Shown: positions 1-8,387, counted from the stretch's first letter. The stretch is 64,000 nt of DNA from Cognatundibacterium luofuense (GCF_018139685.1 NZ_JAGSPN010000010.1:1-64000); one strand, 5' to 3'. Translations and numbers: made by a program. The notes: a model not told the origin generated them from the sequence alone.

Positions 1-34
1 GGTCAAAAACAAAAAGACAAAGACAAAGACAAAA

Positions 35-58
35 CAAACCCGGCTGCCGCCGGGTTTG
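35..58 (-). terminator. Hairpin terminator, minus strand
   Basis: Perfect 10 bp inverted repeat (caaacccggc / gccgggtttg) with a 4 nt loop. On the minus strand it is followed by a T-rich run made of ttgtc/tttg units. It would end transcripts coming from the pagL remnant. Confidence 0.7.
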
Positions 59-80
59 TGCTTTGCAGATCAGAAAACAG

Positions 81-168
81 GCAAAATGCGGTGTTCAGCA
101 CACCAGCTCCCCGCTCCACGGCAGAAAGTCTGGCTCTCCAAAAACAGCGAATGCCGATATCTGCACAG
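81..168 (+). repeat. Dispersed intergenic repeat, copy 1
   Basis: Shares the blocks ATGCGGTGTTCAGCACA, ACGGCAGAAAGTC and a distal GCACAG with copies at 2341-2440, 13931-14030 and (inverted) 50860-50965. This copy lies directly 3' of the pagL remnant stop codon. It is not coding. The nature of the element (REP-like, small RNA or MITE-like) cannot be decided from one window. Confidence 0.7.
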
Positions 169-176
169 ACTACCCG

Positions 177-431
177 TCAGAACGGATACGCAACCCGGAT
201 GACCGCAACATTGGCGCCGGGATTAGGGCGTTTGATGGCGCCGTTCGAGAAATGCTGCACCTTCAGGCCAACGTCCAGCCCGTTGTCGAACACATAGCCG
301 ACACCGAGGTGATCGCCAAACTGGAACGCCGTTGAAAACCGGCGGCCGTTATTGTTATACACATGGCTGAACAGATGGATACCGACGGCGGCTTCGCCGT
401 ACAGACCTTTACGGTTGTTTTGCTGACTGAC
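177..431 (-). pseudogene. pagL: Truncated PagL-like lipid A 3-O-deacylase (C-terminal fragment)
   Basis: The reading frame (about 84 codons) ends with the C-terminal half of a PagL outer-membrane lipid A deacylase: GLYGEAAVGIHLFSH, FQFGDHLGVGYVF, then QHFSNGAIKRPNPG and a terminal aromatic residue typical of beta-barrels. The His-Ser pair of the active site (HFSNG) is retained. Intact family members have roughly 150-190 residues with a signal peptide; here an in-frame TGA (432-434) and unrelated sequence replace the N-terminal half, so this is a remnant unless translation starts from the internal GTG at 362. A short distal protein cannot form the full barrel. PagL identity is from motif memory, the truncation is directly visible. 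Confidence 0.7.
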
Positions 432-603
432 TCAGTACACCTTTGCTGCGTCATTAGTCAGTAATGCAGTTCGCTTGCGAAATGCCGCAGCATAAAAGTT
501 CACTATCGAGGAATGAGAAGTGCGGAGCGAGCAGCGCAGGAGTATGAAGGAATCAAAGAATCAAAGCGAAAACCTGTTACCGGATAATCGAAATACACTT
601 ACC
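432..603. other. Intergenic stretch with no recognised gene
   Basis: Nothing recognisable is encoded. It holds a small palindrome (ttcgcttgcgaa) and short direct repeats of the type aatcaaag. It marks the breakpoint where the N-terminal half of the pagL-like gene has been lost. Confidence 0.5.
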
Positions 604-606
604 AAA

Positions 607-634
607 AACAAACCCGGCTAAAACCGGGTTTGTT
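607..634. terminator. Bidirectional hairpin terminator
   Basis: Perfect 11 bp arms (aacaaacccgg / ccgggtttgtt) with A-rich and T-rich sides, just downstream of the haloperoxidase stop codon on the minus strand. The stem is nearly the same sequence as the hairpin at 35-58. Confidence 0.8.
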
Positions 635-663
635 TTACTCATCCTGATTCAGTGCTCAGCAGA

Positions 664-2154
664 TCAGGCGGTACCTTCCCAGTAACGGCGGGCTTTGGCA
701 AATGCCTGAGCGCCGGTTTTTTTACCGATATCTTTACCTGCATTATTACCGTCGGCGAAGTGAATGCCGCCGTATAAGCGTGACATGCCGGCTTCTTCGG
801 TGGCTTCCGTAAATGTTGCCCAGCTCAGTGTGAGCGGTGCAGCGGGCAAGCTGTTGTCGGCGATCAGCGAACGCGCCGGAATGGTGGCGCTGTGACCGAA
901 GGCATCGCTGCCGGTAAAGCTGCGCAGCACTTCGGCGCCGGCAGCGGAGAAAGCGCTGTGACCGGAAGTGTATTCCGCGAACGGTGGTGTCGGGAAAGTG
1001 TCGCGCTGGAATGGACGCCATCCGGAACCGGAAATATCGACGAGTCCGGCTGGCGGGCCGCCTGCACCATAACCTTTGATGGTCTGGCTGTTGAACAAAT
1101 AACGGATAGCGCTGATCGGACGTACGTAATCATAGAATCGTTTGCATTCCCAGGTGGCGATACCGGCATCAAAGACCGCATTCGTCAGCGCAAAGAACAG
1201 ACGTACGTCTTTGTCGTTATCGTGTTTATCGCGTTCGGAAATGACCTGAGCAAACAAATTCCAGTGACCCGGCGGTAACTCGGAGTTCGGGCCGTCGGCC
1301 CAGTATTCCGCGATACATTTCTGTTTTTCCGTCAGATTGATGAGCAAGTCGACGATTTGCTGTGCCTGTGCGGTAAATGCCGGTGTATTCAGCGCAGCGG
1401 GCGGGCCGGGGCGGAACTGGCTGGATGAAGTCATCGCGAACGGTACGACATGACGCCAGTGTGGTGCGATGAAGCCGGGCGTGCGCGTGACACCTGCCGC
1501 ATCGGTGAATGTCAGCGGCTGCCAGTGATCCGGTGCCGGAAAGCTGGTCATTGGTGTGGTGCCGGTGAAAACGGTCGCAGGATTCACAGGCGCGTAGCCA
1601 GTGTAATCAGCGTAGGCTGTACCGGATGCCGTCAGGCTGCCATCCTGATTGGAGCCGTCACCGCGACGGAAGTCGATTACGGCCTGAGCGGCCAGATTGC
1701 CGATGCCTTCCGGTTGCGCTGGATCAAAAGACGCAGAAACGCTGAAGCCAAGCTGACTCATCGCTTTATCAAAGATCGCTTTTTGCGCCGGAAACTGGTT
1801 CAGGCACGCGACATAAGCGGCCTGACTCATGGCTTTGACTTTGTTCAGTGCGGTGCGTTCTGCCTCCGGGCGACGCAAGGCGCCGCGTAAGCGAGTGCCG
1901 ATGGCAACCGCATCATACGCAGCCCAGGCATCGTAAATGGCGGTGTGAATGACGGCCAGCGAACGTGCCACCATCGGCGGACCCGGTTTCGCATCACGCA
2001 CCGCAGCCAGCGCTGCGGTATTCCACAGCACAACTACTTTGGGTTGCGGTGCTTCTGCCACACTGCCTGTACCGCTGTCGCTGCCACCGCAACCCGGCAA
2101 GGCTGCAGCAGTACCGCTGATGGCGCTGATACGTAAAAAGTCACGTCGTTTCAT
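664..2154 (-). CDS. Vanadium-dependent haloperoxidase / PAP2-type phosphatase, Tat-exported
   Basis: 496-residue member of the vanadium haloperoxidase / acid phosphatase superfamily, which binds vanadate or phosphate and either oxidises halides with peroxide or removes phosphate. The metal/phosphate pocket motifs appear in order: K-R-F-Y-D-Y-V-R-P near residue 337, S-G-H-S-A-F near 397, and R-L-Y-G-G-I-H-F near 459. The N-terminus MKRRDFLRI followed by a hydrophobic stretch and a GCGG lipobox-like site is a twin-arginine-like export signal. I start at 2154 because an AGAGAG ribosome site precedes this ATG; an upstream in-frame ATG would spoil the signal. It stands alone and is followed by a terminator. 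Haloperoxidase versus phosphatase activity cannot be told from sequence. Confidence 0.82.
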   Translation of the reverse strand: MKRRDFLRISAISGTAAALPGCGGSDSGTGSVAEAPQPKVVVLWNTAALAAVRDAKPGPPMVARSLAVIHTAIYDAWAAYDAVAIGTRLRGALRRPEAERTALNKVKAMSQAAYVACLNQFPAQKAIFDKAMSQLGFSVSASFDPAQPEGIGNLAAQAVIDFRRGDGSNQDGSLTASGTAYADYTGYAPVNPATVFTGTTPMTSFPAPDHWQPLTFTDAAGVTRTPGFIAPHWRHVVPFAMTSSSQFRPGPPAALNTPAFTAQAQQIVDLLINLTEKQKCIAEYWADGPNSELPPGHWNLFAQVISERDKHDNDKDVRLFFALTNAVFDAGIATWECKRFYDYVRPISAIRYLFNSQTIKGYGAGGPPAGLVDISGSGWRPFQRDTFPTPPFAEYTSGHSAFSAAGAEVLRSFTGSDAFGHSATIPARSLIADNSLPAAPLTLSWATFTEATEEAGMSRLYGGIHFADGNNAGKDIGKKTGAQAFAKARRYWEGTA

Positions 2155-2340
2155 TTTTCTCTCTGATGAATAATAGTTTTTTGTAAAGTCAGAAAAATAA
2201 TCCACGAAACGCAGAATGCCAATATCAAAGTTATAAAAAATTCAAATATTGTGTTGGCAGCAAATAGCGGTGGCACATTTTCCTGTTAACCGGGAAAGTA
2301 AGGACAGTACGCAGAGACACTGCTACATACCGGCGGCGAC

Positions 2341-2440
2341 GCTGAAAACACCTTAAATGCGGTGTTCAGCACAGCAATTCGGCGCTCCACGGCAGAAAGT
2401 CCGGCTATCCGGAATACGCCAATGCGGATAGTTGCACAGC
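2341..2440 (+). repeat. Dispersed intergenic repeat, copy 2
   Basis: Contains GCTGAAAACACC / GGTGTTCAGC as an internal inverted repeat, then ACGGCAGAAAGTCCGGC and a distal ATGCGGATAGTTGCACAG. Same family as copies at 81-168, 13931-14030 and 50860-50965. Lies 3' of the mksB-like gene. The rest of the 2155-2518 gap holds only the haloperoxidase upstream region. Confidence 0.8.
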
Positions 2441-2518
2441 GGAGCGCAGAAAATCATCCGCAGTGTTGTATGTAAGCAATCCGGAAAATCCGGAAAAAAC
2501 GGAAAGTGGGAAAAGAAA

Positions 2519-2547
2519 ACGGGTTCTGCTGTTCAGGCAGAACCCGT
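2519..2547 (-). terminator. Terminator of the mks-like operon
   Basis: 11 bp perfect arms (acgggttctgc / gcagaacccgt) with a 7 nt loop, followed on the minus strand by ttttcttttc. Placed directly downstream of the SMC-like gene. Confidence 0.8.
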
Positions 2548-2601
2548 TAGTGCAGCAGAATCATCAGTCCCGCTGAAACCTGAGATCAGTGGCCGGCGCT
2601 A

Positions 2602-5424
2602 TCAGCGTGCATCGCGGCCACGGGCTTTACGCTGCAGTACGAAGATTGGCTGCGCCCACGGCATTTCTTTTTTCTTTTTGCTGGTGATCAGCGTCAGTTC
2701 AGACGGGTCGTACACATCGGTATTATGTGTCAGCGGCGTCGTCATCAGATACTGTGCATCGGTGTTTTTCAGGAACTCGCCGACCAGCTGAATATTGCGG
2801 ATATCCAGATGGGCAAAAGGTTCATCGATAAACACGAAGCCACCACTGCCATCTTCGGATTTTAATAAACCGATTAACAAAATCAGCGATTTCATGACTT
2901 GCTGACCGCCGGACGCTTCGCCGTCATTCATGCCGATCGGGCCTTTGCCGTCGAATTTGAAGCGCACATGCAGGCCAGCCTGATTGAGCTGGATATCATC
3001 ATTTTCCAGCTTCACCGGATCGGTATGCACTTCGATGCCAGCCAGTTCACCCAGTTCACGGATGTTTTTGCTGTACGCCTTGATCGTGAAACGCAGACGT
3101 TCGATATAAGCAGCGCGCGCGTTGATGGTCGCTTCAATCGCGCGGTTATTCTGATAGCGGCGCTCTTCAGTTTCAGAGACGCGGGTTTGCAGCAAATGCT
3201 GCAGGCGGCTGTACTGGCTGACCACGGTTGCATCGGTTTCCCAGTCTTCGCGTGCCAGCTGATTACCGAGATTGCGCAAACGCAGTTCGGTCTGATGCGC
3301 GTTTTCATGTTCTGCGATCAGCGCTTCGCGATGTGCGCGGCGACGCCAGCCAACCGGCAAATGCTTCCATTCCGTGCGCAGATTGCGCAAGTGTTCCGCA
3401 TGACTGCGACGCTCGTCGGCATAGCGTTTTTCTGCCTGTGATTTTTGCGCTTCGGTTTCTGCCAGCGCCGCTTTCGCCTGCTCCCACTTCAGATGAGTGA
3501 CTGAGCGTTGTTCGGTCGCGGATTTCAGCAGCGGTGCGATCTCGCCGAGGCGTGTTCCGGTTTCGGTACGCTGTGTACGCAGCGGCGCAACCTGCTGTAC
3601 TGCTTCATCAAATTCCGCCTGACGTGCCATCAGTTCCTTGGTGGCATCGACACCGGCCAGACGGCTGCGGATATCGCTGATCTCGCCGGCCAGACGCGAG
3701 ATTTGCAGCGTCAGCTGATCTTCCTGTGCCTGCAGACGCGGCAGACTGCGCTGCAGCGCTTCCAGACGTTGCGAACGGCCTGCATTACCGAAGCGGTAGC
3801 GTGAGACTTCAACAAACAGCGAGCGGCCGCCGCGACGTTCGAAATGGTAGGCTTCTGGTGTGATCCATTCGCGCTGACGCGAAAACGCCAGACCTTCTTC
3901 AATCGAATCGACACGGGTAATACGCTGCAGCTGATCAATCAGCCATTCCGGCGCGAGCGCGGTGAAATTCACCACCGACAACAAGCTGTTATCTTTGACC
4001 AGCGGTGCGCTGACGCGGTCTGCCACGATGAAGTGGTTGTAGCGTTGCTTTTCACCGATCTTATACGCACGCTGTGCATCGCTGGCTTTATCCAGCAGTA
4101 TCACCGAGGTATAGCTGCGCAATACACCTTCAATTGCTGCCTGCCAAGCCGGATCGGTCACTTCGACGATATCGGTCAGCATGCAGTGCGCGATGTCTTC
4201 ATCACGCAGTGCTTTGCGCATCTGGCGCACATTGTCCGGGTCCGGCAAACCGGTTTTACCCTGCAATGCAGAAATCGTTGACTGGTCAGCCGCAATGCGC
4301 TGGCTGAGCTGATCGCGTTCTGATTTCAGGCGCGTAAATTCAGTTTCTTTCTGCGTTAAACCCTGCGCCAGACCGGCAACCTGTTCATCGGCTTCCGCCG
4401 CCAGTTTTTCCAGTCGCTGCTTTTGTTCCATCAGACTTTCCAGCGGTTTCAGTTTGCTGTTGATCTTGCCCAGTTGTTCGCGCAGCGTGTTTTCTTCCTG
4501 TTCCAGTGCCGCTTCCGACTGACGCGATTCCGTCAGCGTTTGCGCCAGCTTTGCAATGTGCTGACGCTGGCTGCTCAGGGTTTCATTCTGACTGCCCAGA
4601 TGGCGTCGTGATGCGCGCAGGCTGGCAGAAATGCCACCGGCTTTTTCGCGCGCTTCATGGTATTGCAGGGTCGGCAATACCGATTCCTGCAAATCGCGTT
4701 TTTCTTTGTTCAGGCTTTCATACTGATGGAAATTCGCGACGCGCAGACGCAAGCCTTCCAGGCTGGTTTTTGCGCCATCCAGTTCGGTTTCAAAGCGCTG
4801 CAATTCGATTTCCGTATCGTGCTGATGGCGCTTGGCATCGTCATACGCATCCAGCACTTCTTTATCGCCGAATACCTGAAACACCAGATCCAGCAACTGA
4901 CGCGGCGAGTATTCGCACAGCTTGTCGGTTTCACCCTGTTCCAGTGCCAGCACCTTGCCCATCGCATTCGATAAGCCGGCATGCGCCAGACGTTTTCGGT
5001 AACTTTCCACACCCAGCCAGTCACTGGCTTCGGTCACTTCTTCGATATCGACCACGCCACCGCGCATCAGATACTGACGCTTCCAGTCGCCGCCGTTTTT
5101 TTCGATTTTGCAGATCAGTGTGACTTCATCGTCATACAGACCGGACATGCGGAACGGACGATTAGAAATCTGCGGGCCAACCGCTTTGTTATCGACCACA
5201 GCGCGTATCCACGATGACTGCTGGCCGGAGTGACGCGCATAATGTTTATATGAGCGGCCCATCGAGCATTCCAGCCCGAACAGCGTGCGCAATGCATCCA
5301 GCAGCGTGGTTTTGCCGGAACCGTTCTGGCCGGCAATGGTAATGATTTTCGCATTCAGCGGAATATTTTTGATGCGCTGCCAGTAATCCCAGTGCACCAG
5401 TTCCAGCGATTGAAGATGAAACAT
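2602..5424 (-). CDS. mksB: MksB/MukB-like SMC ATPase
   Basis: 940-residue SMC-family ATPase that would form the motor of a condensin-like complex acting on DNA. Walker A is G-Q-N-G-S-G-K-T at residues 32-39; two long coiled-coil arms flank a hinge-like globular region about 390-540; the C-terminal head has the signature A-S-G-G-Q-Q and Walker B F-V-F-I-D-E-P. The length fits MksB (about 900-950) better than MukB (about 1480) or JetC of Wadjet (about 1100). It is the last gene of a three-gene unit, 39 bp after the mksE-like gene, and is followed by a terminator. No JetD-like nuclease/topoisomerase gene follows, which argues for housekeeping-type MksBEF rather than a Wadjet defence system, although plasmid restriction is known for some Mks systems. 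Confidence 0.75.
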   Translation of the reverse strand: MFHLQSLELVHWDYWQRIKNIPLNAKIITIAGQNGSGKTTLLDALRTLFGLECSMGRSYKHYARHSGQQSSWIRAVVDNKAVGPQISNRPFRMSGLYDDEVTLICKIEKNGGDWKRQYLMRGGVVDIEEVTEASDWLGVESYRKRLAHAGLSNAMGKVLALEQGETDKLCEYSPRQLLDLVFQVFGDKEVLDAYDDAKRHQHDTEIELQRFETELDGAKTSLEGLRLRVANFHQYESLNKEKRDLQESVLPTLQYHEAREKAGGISASLRASRRHLGSQNETLSSQRQHIAKLAQTLTESRQSEAALEQEENTLREQLGKINSKLKPLESLMEQKQRLEKLAAEADEQVAGLAQGLTQKETEFTRLKSERDQLSQRIAADQSTISALQGKTGLPDPDNVRQMRKALRDEDIAHCMLTDIVEVTDPAWQAAIEGVLRSYTSVILLDKASDAQRAYKIGEKQRYNHFIVADRVSAPLVKDNSLLSVVNFTALAPEWLIDQLQRITRVDSIEEGLAFSRQREWITPEAYHFERRGGRSLFVEVSRYRFGNAGRSQRLEALQRSLPRLQAQEDQLTLQISRLAGEISDIRSRLAGVDATKELMARQAEFDEAVQQVAPLRTQRTETGTRLGEIAPLLKSATEQRSVTHLKWEQAKAALAETEAQKSQAEKRYADERRSHAEHLRNLRTEWKHLPVGWRRRAHREALIAEHENAHQTELRLRNLGNQLAREDWETDATVVSQYSRLQHLLQTRVSETEERRYQNNRAIEATINARAAYIERLRFTIKAYSKNIRELGELAGIEVHTDPVKLENDDIQLNQAGLHVRFKFDGKGPIGMNDGEASGGQQVMKSLILLIGLLKSEDGSGGFVFIDEPFAHLDIRNIQLVGEFLKNTDAQYLMTTPLTHNTDVYDPSELTLITSKKKKEMPWAQPIFVLQRKARGRDAR

Positions 5425-5463
5425 AATTCTGTCTTATTAACGTTGAGACGGCGGGATGCCTGA

Positions 5464-6159
5464 TCAGGAGGCGTCGTCAGCGGACGGTGCCGCGACATCA
5501 TCCTGCGTGCTTTGCAGTTCAGCAGCAGGGCGGCTGACCGGCAGCGGGAAAATATCCGATAAGGCGCCATTGATAATGCGGTCGCGCAAGGTATCGGTAT
5601 CCATCAGCAAATCCAGCAGCGGCCCTTCCAGTAACTGATCGCCTTTGCGTTCGATAAAACCCAGACGTGCCAGCAAACCCAGATTCATATCCAGACGGGT
5701 TTTTTTGCCAAGCTTTTCACCGAAATCCGCCAGCAGCGCACGGTAAGAAATGCCGACCGAAGTTTCTTCTGCGCGCAGCATCGGTTTTTCTTTGCCAAAC
5801 ATATCGGTCTGATCTTCCGCCGCAGCCTGATGCGCTTCCTGACGGGCGCGTTTCGGCAGAATAATCAGCGACCATAACACCACCAGTAAGGCGACGCCAT
5901 CACGTGCCAGTCCGAAATTATTGTTTTGCCAGGTTTCGCGCGTACCGAATACACGCGGTTCGCAATCCCGGGTAAATGCCAGCGTGACGTGATCGGCGTA
6001 CACATTGTCCACAAAGCGCATGCCACAGGCTTTCAGGCGCGCATCCAGATCGGTACGGAAAATTTCGTCAGACAAGGCGCGTTTCACCAGCTTATCGTCA
6101 CGGCGCAAGGTCTGATGCGCCAGCAATCTGGCGATCAGGATTTGTACTTCTTCAGTCAT
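5464..6159 (-). CDS. mksE: MksE/MukE-like condensin subunit
   Basis: 231 residues, the size of MksE/MukE winged-helix subunits that bridge the kleisin and the SMC head. The sequence is mixed alpha/beta with a central hydrophobic helix (VALLVVLWSLIIL) and a C-terminal winged-helix-like segment (LLARLGFIERKGDQLLEGPLL). I choose the ATG at 6159 because it overlaps the stop of the upstream gene as ATGA, which suggests translational coupling. Assignment rests mainly on size, order and the adjacent SMC gene; direct sequence recognition is weak. Confidence 0.6.
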   Translation of the reverse strand: MTEEVQILIARLLAHQTLRRDDKLVKRALSDEIFRTDLDARLKACGMRFVDNVYADHVTLAFTRDCEPRVFGTRETWQNNNFGLARDGVALLVVLWSLIILPKRARQEAHQAAAEDQTDMFGKEKPMLRAEETSVGISYRALLADFGEKLGKKTRLDMNLGLLARLGFIERKGDQLLEGPLLDLLMDTDTLRDRIINGALSDIFPLPVSRPAAELQSTQDDVAAPSADDAS

Positions 6160-7484
6160 GATGTGGAATCGGAATTCGGTGTGGTTTCGGATGGCAGGCG
6201 GACGATGGTCGCAACGGACATTGAGGCGATGTCCTGCGCCTGTACCTTTTTCATTTTGTCCTGAATCTGCCATTGCAGCGGCAGGCGCGCCAGCGTACCG
6301 GTTGCGCCCTGTAAGGCAGATTCGTTCGGATCGCCGATCAGCGGCAGCATGGAAGCGCGGTAAGAAGCCACCGCAAAATTCACCGGCGTCAGCAAGTCTG
6401 CCACCAGTTGCGGTTGTTCGTTCTGGCTTAGTCCCTGCAACATGCCCAGCCAGTGATCCAGTTCATGCAACGCATCAGAATCATCACCGGCCAGCGCGAC
6501 CGCATTCTCACCGGCAGGCAGCGCGCCGGATACCGCAGACACGCGGTGACTCAGCAATTCGCTCTCTGCCACGTCGATCATTTCAGACGGTGTGATAAAC
6601 AGCGGCGTGACCGGATGCGATAAGGCATCGTCAGCCAGCGAGGCCAGATCGTCTTTTTGCAGCAGCCAGGTTTTGATATCGGTGGTGGATAAGCCGGACT
6701 GGCCCAGATGCACGCGCTGGCGTTCAATCTGGTTCAGTGCGCGCGAGAACATGCCCTGCATATTCAGCAAATGACTCTGCGCACGGCCAATCGCTTGTGC
6801 TGCTTTATGGGTGGCTGCATCCGCACGTTCATCATGCGTAATGGCATGGATAATTTGCGAACCTTTTTCCACCCAGTCGCAGGCGCTGTGCCACTTTTGC
6901 TGCGCGCTGCGTAACTGAAATTCCGAGCCGGAAGCAATCGCATCCGAAAACTCTTCTGTCAGTTCCAGCAATCGGCCCAGCAAGTGATGCAATTGTTCGA
7001 CCGACACGCCGCCCACCGCCTGCGCACCGGCCACCTGTGTCAGCACAAAGCTCATTTCAGCCGCATCGGCATTTTCATCCGTGCCGAGCAGGGATTCGGT
7101 GGCAGCCAGTACATTGCGCGCATTCGGCGTAATCCGGTACACAGACTGGCTGTTATCCCAGCTGATCAGACCGGTGGAACGCAAACGGGTCAGCACGGTT
7201 TCCAGTGCATCGGGGTCCAGATAACCGAGACGGGCATTGATATCGGCACGGCTGAATGCCGTTGTCGCAGTATCGGAAGCCAGCTCGCGCAATACCAGCA
7301 GACGCAACAGTACGCCGTTAAATCCGCCGTGAAAAATCGCTGTGAACGCCTGCAAAACGGGTTGCGCCCGTTTCAGGGAATACACAGCGGAAATATCGTC
7401 GGGGGAAATACCGGTCTTAAAAAAAGTCTGCAGAGCGAAATCATCAGCGCTCTGGGTATGAACATCGTCGGAAAAATTCTGCAT
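6156..7484 (-). CDS. mksF: MksF/MukF-like kleisin subunit
   Basis: 442-residue protein, first gene of the mks-like operon. An N-terminal winged-helix region (about 35-130, ending LRSTGLISWDNSQSVYRITP) is followed by a long helical part, as expected for the kleisin that closes the SMC ring. The start ATG at 7484 is preferred over the longer frame because the upstream extension is basic, low-complexity and not protein-like. The stop overlaps the mksE-like start by 4 bp. Function is inferred from order (F-E-B) and fold pattern. An alternative is the first gene of another SMC-type DNA-surveillance system. Confidence 0.6.
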   Translation of the reverse strand: MQNFSDDVHTQSADDFALQTFFKTGISPDDISAVYSLKRAQPVLQAFTAIFHGGFNGVLLRLLVLRELASDTATTAFSRADINARLGYLDPDALETVLTRLRSTGLISWDNSQSVYRITPNARNVLAATESLLGTDENADAAEMSFVLTQVAGAQAVGGVSVEQLHHLLGRLLELTEEFSDAIASGSEFQLRSAQQKWHSACDWVEKGSQIIHAITHDERADAATHKAAQAIGRAQSHLLNMQGMFSRALNQIERQRVHLGQSGLSTTDIKTWLLQKDDLASLADDALSHPVTPLFITPSEMIDVAESELLSHRVSAVSGALPAGENAVALAGDDSDALHELDHWLGMLQGLSQNEQPQLVADLLTPVNFAVASYRASMLPLIGDPNESALQGATGTLARLPLQWQIQDKMKKVQAQDIASMSVATIVRLPSETTPNSDSTS

Positions 7485-7646
7485 ACCGCATTTTAACCGT
7501 TCACCCAGTGCTTGAGTACAGGGCGACGGCAGGCGGTGGCGGTGTACAGACAGGTCAGTGGCAGATGCCAGCCGCAAGCGGGGATACCAGCGGCTGGCCG
7601 GAGAGAGAACTTGTTACAAAGCTACGTTTATGTGCGCTTATCTGCA

Positions 7647-7979
7647 TCAGTGCAGATAACGTGCCGGATAACGGGTATCCAGGATGCGCTGATGGATTTC
7701 ATGGCGCTTTTCTGCGTCGGCGCGTAATAAGCGCTCCACGGCCTTACGCGGCACGCGGTAGTAACGGCGGCGGTTACTTTTGTAATCCATCGCGCGCCAA
7801 CCCTGTGCAGTCAGGAAATCCCACTGTTCATAATCAATCGCCAGAAACAATTGCATTTTCAGATTGTCTTTCACGATGGACGTACCAAAAGCCGGTTTCG
7901 GCCCTGCGGGCGGCAGCGCACGCGGCTGACGTATTCTGAACAACGTGCGCAGCAAGTCTTTGAATTTGCTGGTTTGCAT
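7647..7979 (-). CDS. Hypothetical protein, basic, 110 residues
   Basis: Conserved-looking small basic protein (MQTSKFKDLLRTLF...), with a C-terminal Arg/Tyr-rich segment (KSNRRRYYRVPRKAVERLL). No family recognised and no signal peptide or membrane segment. ATG at 7979 chosen over an upstream start because the upstream part is rich in unrelated residues. It sits immediately left of the retron island, whose AT-rich sequence begins within its upstream region, so its native promoter may have been altered by the insertion. Confidence 0.6.
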   Translation of the reverse strand: MQTSKFKDLLRTLFRIRQPRALPPAGPKPAFGTSIVKDNLKMQLFLAIDYEQWDFLTAQGWRAMDYKSNRRRYYRVPRKAVERLLRADAEKRHEIHQRILDTRYPARYLH

Positions 7980-8034
7980 GGGAATGTGATCAATTCTGGA
8001 AAAGGCGCGTATTGTAAAAGCAAGACGGTGCAGA

Positions 8035-8046
8035 ATTTGCAAGGCT
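8035..8046. repeat. 12 bp direct repeat, left copy (atttgcaaggct)
   Basis: Identical to 8323-8334. The two copies bracket the retron RNA region at the point where base composition drops. Could be a recombination trace or chance. Confidence 0.5.
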
Positions 8047-8136
8047 TTGTAAGCGTTAGTAAGAAACGTGGCAGACTGTCAGGAAATGGCAGTTCGCGCA
8101 GACTAAGTTGCATTGAGCGATTGCAATATCGTATTG

Positions 8137-8256
8137 CTGATTCTGGCAGAAATGTACTTTTGCAGAGATATAGCTTGGCTGCGGGAGGGGAATCTACTAT
8201 TGCGTGGCTTAAATGTTAATTAATTTAAGCCACGCAACCAAATTTGGTAGAATCAG
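8137..8256 (+). ncRNA. Retron msr-msd non-coding RNA (predicted)
   Basis: Seen: 8137-8150 (CTGATTCTGGCAGA) can pair with 8243-8256 (TTTGGTAGAATCAG) in 13 of 14 positions counting G-U pairs, which is what the a1/a2 stem of a retron RNA looks like. Inside are a short hairpin (GCAG 8162-8165 with CTGC 8179-8182) with a TAGC nearby that could supply the branching guanosine, and a long hairpin at 8200-8237 with 15 bp perfect arms (ttgcgtggcttaaat / atttaagccacgcaa) and an 8 nt loop, fitting the msd stem. It lies about 130 bp upstream of the reverse transcriptase on the same strand, the normal place. Exact ends and branch point are inference. Confidence 0.7.
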
Positions 8257-8278
8257 ACGGCGGAGAGGTCAGCATTTC

Positions 8279-8298
8279 GACTGGAGCTACTCCTAGTC
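8279..8298 (+). other. Small hairpin between retron RNA and RT gene
   Basis: gactggag / ctcc-t-agtc can fold with a 3 nt loop and one bulge. It may belong to the leader of the RT mRNA or to a longer form of the retron RNA. Confidence 0.4.
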
Positions 8299-8322
8299 AC
8301 TGACATACGTTAATCCTACAGT

Positions 8323-8334
8323 ATTTGCAAGGCT
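8323..8334. repeat. 12 bp direct repeat, right copy (atttgcaaggct)
   Basis: Second copy of the repeat at 8035-8046, 54 bp before the chosen RT start codon. Confidence 0.5.
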
Positions 8335-8387
8335 ATTGCAACAATGTTGCTCTAGCTAATGAGTATTTATCAATAATACTAACTAAG

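Noticed and set aside
892-1890. Long plus-strand frames opposite the haloperoxidase gene
   Set aside because: They are antisense shadows of a GC-rich coding sequence with no ribosome sites or protein-like composition.
4506-5123. 205-codon plus-strand frame inside the SMC gene
   Set aside because: Arg/Pro/His/Ser-rich shadow translation; the opposite strand carries clear SMC motifs.
8065-8311. Alternative outer a1/a2 pairing for the retron RNA (TGTCAG/CTGACA plus AACGT/ACGTT)
   Set aside because: Two short helices separated by an uneven 7-versus-1 nt loop; weaker than the 14 nt stem at 8137-8150/8243-8256.
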